From NCBI GenBank assembly GCA_916048095.2, contig OU696570.1, positions 13,418,020 to 13,482,019 of the forward strand: a stretch of DNA of 64,000 bases, in the 5' to 3' direction. This DNA is from Sacculina carcini (taxonomy: Eukaryota; Arthropoda; Thecostraca; Sacculinidae). Under the pieces are notes generated by a model, which saw nothing but the letters and a program-made list of their open reading frames with translations, did no database searches and was not told where the DNA came from. A program made the position numbers and the translations under genes. This document shows, in pieces, positions 56,506 to 64,000 of the stretch; positions within the stretch are counted from its first letter, which is position 1, and each line of letters opens with the position of its first letter.

Positions 56506-58870
56506 CCGCCCGTTGTGCGGAGCAATTCATAACATGAAATTCATATTCAATTCATAAAAATATGGAAAAATATAAATGAAATAGGGTACACTCATAAAAA
56601 TATTCATCTATTGAAAATTATAAGTTTAATTATTTTTATTTCGACAAAATATTTCCCCTCGTTCCGCCTGAGTCATTTTTAAACCCGCCCGTCGTGCTGA
56701 ATAATTCAGAACTCGAACACGATCCGTTCTGGATCTTGAAGTCAAATCCATTGGTTTTGTGTATGGATTAATTCTACAGGGTAAATTGAACGTTCTATTG
56801 TCTATAGTTGCTGCCCGCGGAACATTTTTATTAAAAATAATACCTTTTTTTAAATGAACCATTTGAAAAAATGAACTAAAAACACTTTTTTAAACCCGCC
56901 CGTCGTGCGGAACAATTCATACAATAAAATTCATATCAAATCCATAAAATATAATGAATACAAATTGAAAAGCAAAAAATGTAAGCTATAAATATCTTGA
57001 CCAATAGAAAAGTCTAAATGTGAATATTCTTGTTTTAATTTTGACAAATATTATCCCTCAAGCCGCCTGATATATAAATCTGCCCGACGTGTGGTATACT
57101 TCAGAACACAAACACGAAACAAACAATGAAAGATGATGAAATCTTTTCATCAGAATGTTTCCAAACTATATTTATTACTTAACATCATTTCCCAACATCA
57201 TTTGCTTAAGTACTATTTTACTTTTACCGCTATAATATGTATTGCTTAAACTTATATATTTTCCGCTATCATTAAAACCCAATATAACCTGAGTCAAACC
57301 TACCCAACCCAACCCAACCACCCCATCTTGACCTAACCCAGCCTAATCTGAGGTGATCCAACTTAATAGTTTGTTATCACAAAATGAACCGATTCAATCA
57401 TAATTTCTAATCAGAAGTTTGAGATTATTTACGCCAGGGGACTCAAACACGCGGCCCACCAATACTTTTCTCGCAGCTCGCCATTATAGTATAGAAACCA
57501 AATTGTAAGACTGGTTAAATCACATTTATTGTATAATGTGATTTAATTATACACCATTTAATTCACATTTTCATTAGTGAGTCTGGATCTTGAAGTCAAG
57601 CCCGTGAGTTTTGTATATGAACTCATTCTACACGGTAACATTTAATATTTAAACCCACCCGTCGTGCGGAACAATTAATAAAACAAAAGTAATACATATT
57701 TAAATGCAAACAGCCAGTCTAATAGAAAACTCTAAATTGTAAAATCTATACCAATAGAAAATTCCTGTTCTGAATTTGCATATTCTTATTCTAATAATTG
57801 ACGACATATTATTCAGTCAACCCGCCTCATACTTGAGCCCGCTCGTCGTCAGGAATAATTTCGAAATGAAAACAGAAAATAACAATGAATTTTTTTAGTA
57901 TATAAATGAATTTATTTCCATAATATTATCTCATAATTCCCGGTTAATGCTTCCACTAATGCATCATATTCATACAGTTGTTATTTTTTGGATTACACCG
58001 ATATTACATCCCTTGATATTACAGCCGATATTATATTATGCAATCTATACTCTACTACGTATTGTTCCTAATACATATATCATCAGATCGCAAAAGATAT
58101 TTAAAGGTTCACATCATTCTCCAACATCATTTGCTTAAGAGCTATTCTACTTTTATCGCTAGAATATTTACTGCTAGCAAAATATCATATACCTCGCTAT
58201 CATTTAAACCCACTCTTTATATATACATTTAAGCCCGCCCGTCGTGCGGAACAGTTCATAGAATATAATTAATATTCAATTCATAAAAAATTAGTGCAAA
58301 TTGAAAAAACCCATAGAAACGTTTTAGCCAATATAAAAGTCTCAATGTGAAATTTATGTTTCAATTTAGAAAACATGTTTTTCCACAACCCGCCTCATAT
58401 TTAAAGCTGCCCGTCGTGCGGAATAATTCAGAACTCAAACACGAAACAAACACAAAGAAAATTGATGAAAAACGACCAATAGAAAAAGTCAAATTTGTAA
58501 ATTCTTGTTTTAATTATTGTCGAAGTTTTTTCCCTCAACACTGCTCAAATTCTAACCCGTCCTTCGTGTGTAGTAATTCAGAAGTGTAACACTATCAAAA
58601 CAATGAAACTTTCTCTCATCTCTATAATTCCAGATTTATGCTTCCGCTAAAACAGCATATGCATATAGTTGGCATTGCATGATATTACAACCCATATCCT
58701 TATGCAACTTAAGCGTATGCTACTTGAAATTAAACCAATTAAATTACACAGTAAAATTCAATAGTTTACTTTGTTCCCAGTAGCATTTTACCCGCCCGTC
58801 GTGCGGAACATGTGTAAATATTGAGGACAATAATGACTTTCTATTCAGTATAGTGTAGCATTAATTAAAC
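56506..58870. repeat. G-blocks, diverged relative of the segmental duplication
   Basis: Same order of G-blocks as 5020-6900 and 23360-25440 (including the CCCAACC-rich stretch, CACGCGGCCCA at ~57450, and the ATTCCCGGTTAATGCTTCC segment at ~57934) but with more differences and without the (TA)n tract at the CCGCCTGATATATA position. No gene. Confidence 0.7.
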
Positions 58871-60385
58871 TGTACCCAATAAAACCACACCATCCATGCT
58901 TGGAGCTAATATGATGCATTCTTAATTGTGATTGGGCTTCAGTGAAATTTAATCGGTGTATATTCCTGTGTAATCGCAAGTGCGCATAATAGCTGTCAAA
59001 TTGGCATTATGTCCTTTTGACTTTACACCGCCGTAACTTTCTTCAGATACACTTTGGAAAATTACAAATTATACCGTATTGTAGAAAACAAGATTTCTAG
59101 CACGATGGTATAATTTATTTTTATGTATAACAAATAGTTACTGAGAAATAGTAGAAAAATGAATTAATTTTAGACGCCCGTTGTTCAAGTGTAATTTTGG
59201 ATGTATTTGAGAATTTTGCCAATTTTACACGTTTTTTGTATCATTTATGGGTATAAATTATAACTTATCTTGTAGAACACAAAATTCTCTACACAGTAGT
59301 ATATTCCTGTGTAATCGAAAGTGCGTCAATTGTGATTGGACTTCAGTGAAATTAAATCAGTGTATATTCATGTGTAATCGCAAGTGCGCACAATAGCTGT
59401 CAAATTGGCAACATGACATTTTGACTTTACACCGCCGTAACTTCCTTTAGATACACTTTGGAAAATTAAAAATTGTACCGTATTGTAGAAAACAAAATTT
59501 CTAGCACGATGGTATAATTTATTGTAATGTGTGACAAATATTTCTTGAGAAATAGGTAGAAAAATTAATTAATTTTAATCAACCGGTGTTCAAGTGTAAT
59601 TTTGGATGTATTTGAGAATTTTGCCAATTTTACACTTTTTTGTATCATTTGTGTGAACAAATTATAAATGTTCTTATAGACCACAAAATTATTTACATAA
59701 TAGTATAAGTTTTATAGCTGTACCATTGCTGGTTTATGAGGAATAGATAGCGAAATATTGACCAAAATATTCACGTTATTTTTGCTAATTTTGCCTTTTT
59801 GACTTTGTCATTTACACTTCACACCGCCGCAACTGTTTTTTAATACACTTTGGAAAATTAAAAAATATACCGTTTTGTAGAAAACAAAATTCCCAGCATG
59901 ATGGTATTATTCATTTAGATGTGTGATAATTAGTTTTTGAGAAATAGAGAAAAAAGTATAGAAAATTGGACGCGTGGAGTTTAAATATAATTTTGAATGT
60001 ATATTGAATTATTTTCCATTTTTCATGTTTTATACTCAATTTTTGGGTATAAATTATAATTTGTTGAATAGAACAAGAAATTTACTACACAGTGGTATAA
60101 TTTGTATAGTTGTACCATTGCTGGTTTAGGAGGAGTAGTCTTCAGAAAATTGACCAAAATTTTCGCGTTTTCCAGGGTTCATTTTGTATTTTCACCGCTA
60201 TAACTTTTTTTGGTTTCATTTTTGAAATTTAAAATTTAATCTAAAGTGTAGACAAGAAAATTTCCAACGTGATGGTATATATTGTTAGCGGGTACGCTAA
60301 GTGGTGGCCGAGTATTAGCTGATAGAAAATGGACCAAAGATGGTGAACACACAGACACACACACAGACACACAGAGGATCTCTTA
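58871..60385 (-). mobile_element. Helitron-like monomer array h
   Basis: Entry sequence at ~58880, about four monomers (CCGCCGTAAC near 59027 and 59431; CCGCCGCAAC near 59825; CCGCTATAAC near 60196), then a CACAGACACAC microsatellite and GGATCTCTTATATATATATAGA. It directly abuts a CTAG terminus of the next element (60392), so two element ends meet without spacer. Confidence 0.7.
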
Positions 60386-60389
60386 TATA

Positions 60390-60860
60390 TATATAGACTA
60401 GCATAAAAACCCGCCCGTTGTGCGGAACATTAAATAAAAATATTGCAAATTAAAAATAAATAAGGCAAACTCATAAAAACCTTAATCAATTGAAAAGTAT
60501 AAATTTCATTATTTTTAATTTTATTTTGACAAAATATTTTCACTCAGCCCCCCTCATATTTAAACCCGGCAGACGTGCGGAATAATTCAAAACTCGAACA
60601 CCATCCGTTCTGGTTCATGAAGTCAAATCCATTAGTTTTGTATATGAATATATTCTACACGGTGAAATTGAACGTTTTATTGCTGCCCGCGGGACATTTT
60701 TATTTCATAAAAATGAGCCATCGCTTCGTTTGCGTTTGAAGCCCCTGATGATTGAACCAGCGAACAATGAACCAGCGCAATTATGTCACCTCATATTCGA
60801 GCATACATACACAGACAGACAGATAATTTCTTCTTTATGTATATATATAGCATTAAAACC
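60390..60860 (-). mobile_element. Short Helitron-like element, copy 3
   Basis: CTAGCATAAAAACCCGCCCG to CAGACAGACAGATAATTTCTTC and TATATATATAG. Confidence 0.65.
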
Positions 60861-61650
60861 CGCCCGTTGTGCGGAGCAATTCATAACATGAAATTCATAT
60901 TCAATTCATAAACAAATATAGAAAATTAAAAATGAATTAGGGTAAACTCATAAAAATATTAATCAATTGAAAATTATAAGTTTAATTATTTTTATTTCGA
61001 CAAAATATTTCCCCTCAGTCCGTCTGAGTCATTTTTAAACCCGCCCGTCGTGCTGAATAATTCAGAACTCGAACACGATCTGTTCTGGATCTTGAAGTCA
61101 AATCCATTGGTTTTGTGTATGGAATAATTCTACAGGGTAAATTGAACGTTCTATTGTCTATATTTGCTGCCCGCGGAGCATTTTTATTAAAAAAAACTTG
61201 TTTTAAATGAACCATTTGAAAAAATGAACTAAAAAACACTTTTTTAAACCCGCCCGTCGTGCGGAACAATTCATACAATAAAATTCATATCAAATCCATA
61301 AAATATAATGAATACAAATTGAAAACCAAAAAATGTAACCTTTAAATATCTTAACCAATAGAAAAGTCTAAATGTGAATATTTTTGTTCTTATTTTGACA
61401 AATACTATCCCTCAACCCGCCTGATATATAAATCTGCCCGTCTTGTGGTATAATTCAGAACACTAACACGAAACAAACAATGAAAGATGATGAAATCTTT
61501 TCATCAGAATGTTTCCAAACTATATATATTACTTAACATCATTCCCCAATATCATTTGCTTAAGTACTATTTCACTTTTTCCGCTATAATATTTATTGTT
61601 AAAATTTATATATTTTCCGCTACCATTAAAACCCAATATAACCTGAGTCA
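60861..61650. repeat. G-blocks interrupted by LINE
   Basis: Ordinary G-block sequence matching 56515-57290, ending at AACCTGAGTCA. Elsewhere (5880, 57290) this continues AACCTACCCAACCC; here it is replaced by LINE sequence, giving the LINE's left junction. Confidence 0.75.
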
Positions 61651-61729
61651 GTCTTGTTCTTGAGTTCGCCGTGTGTTGTTGTATTTTCGTTCGCTCCTTC
61701 GTGTTATCTGTGTGCCGATCTCTTTTGCT

Positions 61730-62845
61730 ATGTCTACTCCACCCTCTGCAGCCAGCGAGTGTGCGTGTAAGTGTGGTGAGCCGGTGGGGGATGCGTCTGT
61801 CATCAAGTGCGAGGGATGCGCCGGCATGTTTCACGTGTCGTGCGCCGCGCTGACCAACCCTGCGTATAACGCTATACGCAGGTACAAGCTCTTCTGGCTG
61901 TGCGAAGAGTGCAAAGACGAGTACCGCGCGTCCCGTCGCCCCTCACTGACCGTGGAGAGAGTGTGTGCGGTGATCGACAGTCGACTGGAGACATTCCGCG
62001 CCTCTGTCCTTCGTGAAGCCAAGCCCGCCGACACCTGTGCGCCCTCAACCTCTGTCTCAGAGCGCGACCAGCCCTTCACTCAACCATTCGCCCTAGTGCT
62101 GAAGAGTAAAGGAGCGGAGCCGGTGAAGGCAGAGCACGTGCTGTCGGCCCTTCGCACTGTACCGGTGGCCAAGTCTCGCCCAACAAAATCTGGCGGTATG
62201 GTGCTGCACTGCTCCACTGAAGCCTCAGCTAACATGGCAGCCAAGTCTCTGAACGAACACTTGGCTGAAGAACTGCATGTGGCTGTCACAGGCAATTCTG
62301 CCTCTCGTCTGCCGCGAATCACTGTGGCAAACATTCAACAAATGTCACCTGAGGAAGTCGTCAGCTCTTTGCGGCTGAAAAACTCTCATCTCGCCAACAT
62401 CCCAGCGTCACAGATGAAACTGTTGTTCCTGACGAAGCCAAAAGACGGCCGCACCAATGCCGTACTCGTAGTGTCTCCGGAGGTGCGCCAACTGATTCGT
62501 GTCGCTGGCAACAGAGTGTTTGTCGGGTTGTGCAGCTGCCCGGTCTACGATCGATACTGGGTGACTCGATGCTGGAAGTGCTCGGGTCTGGGCCACAAAT
62601 CTGATCGCTGTCCATCAGATACAGCAGTTTGCGGTCACTGCGCTGGTGCCCACCTGTCGTCAGCCTGCCCTGACAAGAGCAAGTCAAAGTGCTCAAACTG
62701 CTGCCGTCATGGTAAACCTTCGGACCACTCTTCGTTTTCATCCTCCTGTTCCTCGTTCATTGCTGTGCAAAATTCTCTCCGCCAACGCACTATTGTGTCT
62801 TCCTCACATTGTTCTGAATTGTCTCCTGTCACCGCTTCTTCCTGA
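61730..62845 (+). CDS. LINE ORF1 protein: PHD finger plus CCHC zinc knuckles
   Basis: 371 codons from ATG 61730 (an in-frame ATG at 61673 adds 19 hydrophobic residues; the later start puts the zinc finger near the N-terminus as usual). Residues 11-61 form a Cys4-His-Cys3 PHD-type finger (CACKCGEP, IKCEGCAGMFHVSC, FWLCEECK). A central part with a possible RRM-like or esterase-free region follows. Residues ~280-350 hold knuckles: CWKCSGLGHKSDRC (C-x2-C-x4-H-x4-C), CGHCAGAHLSSAC and a third CSNCCRHG. ORF1 proteins bind LINE RNA and carry it to the nucleus; PHD fingers are known in CR1-group ORF1. Chromatin reading by this finger is inference. Confidence 0.85.
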   Translation: MSTPPSAASECACKCGEPVGDASVIKCEGCAGMFHVSCAALTNPAYNAIRRYKLFWLCEECKDEYRASRRPSLTVERVCAVIDSRLETFRASVLREAKPADTCAPSTSVSERDQPFTQPFALVLKSKGAEPVKAEHVLSALRTVPVAKSRPTKSGGMVLHCSTEASANMAAKSLNEHLAEELHVAVTGNSASRLPRITVANIQQMSPEEVVSSLRLKNSHLANIPASQMKLLFLTKPKDGRTNAVLVVSPEVRQLIRVAGNRVFVGLCSCPVYDRYWVTRCWKCSGLGHKSDRCPSDTAVCGHCAGAHLSSACPDKSKSKCSNCCRHGKPSDHSSFSSSCSSFIAVQNSLRQRTIVSSSHCSELSPVTASS

Positions 62846-62875
62846 CAACCCAAGTCTGACTCTTCTCTTCCTAAA

Positions 62876-64000
62876 ATGCATGTTTCTGACTCTACAGCTA
62901 TTGCTCAATCTTGTCATTCCTCACATCTGGTTTCCCTCGTATCCAACAATTCTGCTATTAACAATCTTACCCAATCTGCTCATATATCTCACTTAGCCGT
63001 CACTAATTGTATTTCCTCCTTGGTTGGCCTGCTCAATATTCGGTCTGTACGTAATAAAGCTAATTTTGTTTCTAATGTCATTCTCTATGACAACTTCTCA
63101 CTCTTTTTTCTCACCGAGACCTGGCTTTTTGACAGCGACGTTTCATCGTTTTCCGCCCAACTTCCACTTTCATTTAACTTCCTGCATGTGTCTCGCGATC
63201 TCACATCTTCTAGAAAATCTTGCGGTGGTGGTGTTGGTGCTGTTTATCACTGTTCTTTATCTTTATCACTTTTATCTACTCTACAATTTCCTTGTAGTTC
63301 CTTTGAATACGCTGCATTCTCGCTTTCTTTTCCTTCACACCCTAAATTAGGTATTCTATTGTTATATCGACACGATCACACTGGCACATCCTCAGTATTT
63401 CTATCTGAATTTGATACACTCCTATCTTTCTTCTCAGATACATTCTCCCATAATTTCATTGTTCTAGGCGATTTTAATTTCTGGATTGACTCACCATCTC
63501 ATGCGCATGTGTCTGATTTTCTAACTCTGCTCAATTCTTGGGATCTTTCCATTATGAACAGCGGTGCTACTCACCTATCCGGTCATACCCTCGACCTTGT
63601 GATCTGTACGCACTCCTCCAGACTGTCTCTCCTCGATACATTCACTTACCCCCCTGATTCTCTCATATCTGATCATAGCCTCATCACATTTTGTGTTTCT
63701 CTTCCTTCACCTTCTAAGCCTTCTCCCGCTTCACTGATGCTTCGTGATTACAAAAAATTTGATCCTTTATTATTTTGTCGTTTGGTTACCTCTCTTCTGA
63801 ATCCCTCAAACTATTTGTTCCTCCCACCACTCCTCCTCCCCAAGTTTATATCCGACTCTCTCTCCCTCATCAATGGTCAGATCTTCCCTTTGCGCTTACA
63901 TCACTTTCGCTCAAGATCTCCTCCTCCTCCCTGGTGGTCGTCCGATCTATCCCGCTTGCGTTCAGAATGCAGAGCCCGTGAGCGTTCTTGGCGGCGCTTT
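62876..64000 (+). CDS. LINE ORF2, APE-type endonuclease part (3' end outside window)
   Basis: Open from ATG 62876 to the window end, 375 codons so far. The endonuclease shows GLLNIRSVRNKANF, FFLTETWLFDSDVS (catalytic Glu), SCGGGVGAVYHCSLS, FIVLGDFNFWIDS (GDFN), HTLDLVICTHSS and PDSLISDHSLITF (catalytic SDH). Then comes the linker with PPPPWWSSDLSRLRSECRAR, resembling the W.t..l...r...R segment before the RT. The RT should lie beyond 64000. It nicks target DNA and primes reverse transcription. All endonuclease landmarks are intact. Confidence 0.85.
   Translation, partial: MHVSDSTAIAQSCHSSHLVSLVSNNSAINNLTQSAHISHLAVTNCISSLVGLLNIRSVRNKANFVSNVILYDNFSLFFLTETWLFDSDVSSFSAQLPLSFNFLHVSRDLTSSRKSCGGGVGAVYHCSLSLSLLSTLQFPCSSFEYAAFSLSFPSHPKLGILLLYRHDHTGTSSVFLSEFDTLLSFFSDTFSHNFIVLGDFNFWIDSPSHAHVSDFLTLLNSWDLSIMNSGATHLSGHTLDLVICTHSSRLSLLDTFTYPPDSLISDHSLITFCVSLPSPSKPSPASLMLRDYKKFDPLLFCRLVTSLLNPSNYLFLPPLLLPKFISDSLSLINGQIFPLRLHHFRSRSPPPPWWSSDLSRLRSECRARERSWRRF

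Larger units (their letters stand above)
61651..64000 (+). mobile_element. CR1/L2-like LINE with intact ORF1 and open ORF2, runs off window
   Basis: Begins at the junction with G-block sequence (about 61650) with a short ~80 bp GT-rich leader, then ORF1 and ORF2 separated by ~30 bp. No stop or frameshift was found in either up to position 64000. It is the best preserved element here, and its coding style (C/T-rich, many Ser/Leu codons in ORF2) matches the decayed LINE at 45444-47290. Confidence 0.85.

Overview
This window is eukaryotic and looks like invertebrate-animal heterochromatin. It is AT-rich, crowded with long (TA)n and (CA)n microsatellites, and made almost wholly of mobile elements and their remains. 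I see no convincing host gene, no rRNA or tRNA gene and nothing prokaryotic. The mixture (Penelope-like, CR1/L2-like and I/Jockey-like LINEs, an LTR retrotransposon, piggyBac, mariner, hAT, Helitron-like repeats and an unusual XPG-type transposon) is typical of arthropod, mollusc and other invertebrate genomes. A short TTAGG-type repeat inside one element leans towards an arthropod-like lineage, but the species cannot be fixed from sequence alone.

Region by region. 1-29.6 kb and 56-61.6 kb: one dominant repeat family built from two modules. Module 1 ('G-block') is AT-rich DNA carrying the GC motif CCCGCCCGTCGTGCGG. Module 2 is a tandem array of degenerate ~370-400 bp monomers. Together they form Helitron-like non-autonomous elements. 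One end starts with TC, a (TA)n stretch and a (CTGT)n microsatellite; the other ends with a small hairpin and CTAG. Copies occur in both orientations, and a 2.7 kb stretch is duplicated (4.7-7.3 kb and 23.0-25.9 kb). Set into this are a candidate solo LTR (7.5-8.2 kb), a 1.4 kb near-perfect palindrome (17.3-18.7 kb) and two oppositely oriented pieces of a piggyBac gene (16.6-17.3 and 18.7-19.7 kb).

29.6-37.4 kb: two hAT-like non-autonomous elements with 8-bp target duplications, a LINE C-terminus, a Penelope-like composite with inverted 382-bp arms that each carry a hammerhead-ribozyme-like fold, and a ~4 kb DNA transposon with long terminal inverted repeats. That transposon encodes a protein with a FEN1/XPG-type nuclease core and a C-terminal CXC (tesmin/TSO1-like) cysteine domain. 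37-45 kb: a repeat family whose second copy was split by a 5'-truncated LINE; the uninterrupted copy lies 1.5 kb away.

45-56 kb: a decayed CR1/L2-like LINE, a pogo-like MITE, and a mariner pseudogene split by an LTR retrotransposon (255-bp 5' LTR, TTAAC target duplication, protease-RT-RNaseH-integrase). 61.65-64 kb: the best preserved element, a CR1/L2-like LINE with an intact PHD-finger/zinc-knuckle ORF1 and an open ORF2 endonuclease that runs off the window.

The genes do not form a host pathway; each serves the movement of its own element. The clearest candidate for something little described is the 33.2-37.2 kb transposon. The twin ribozymes and the satellite-bearing Helitron-like family come next.
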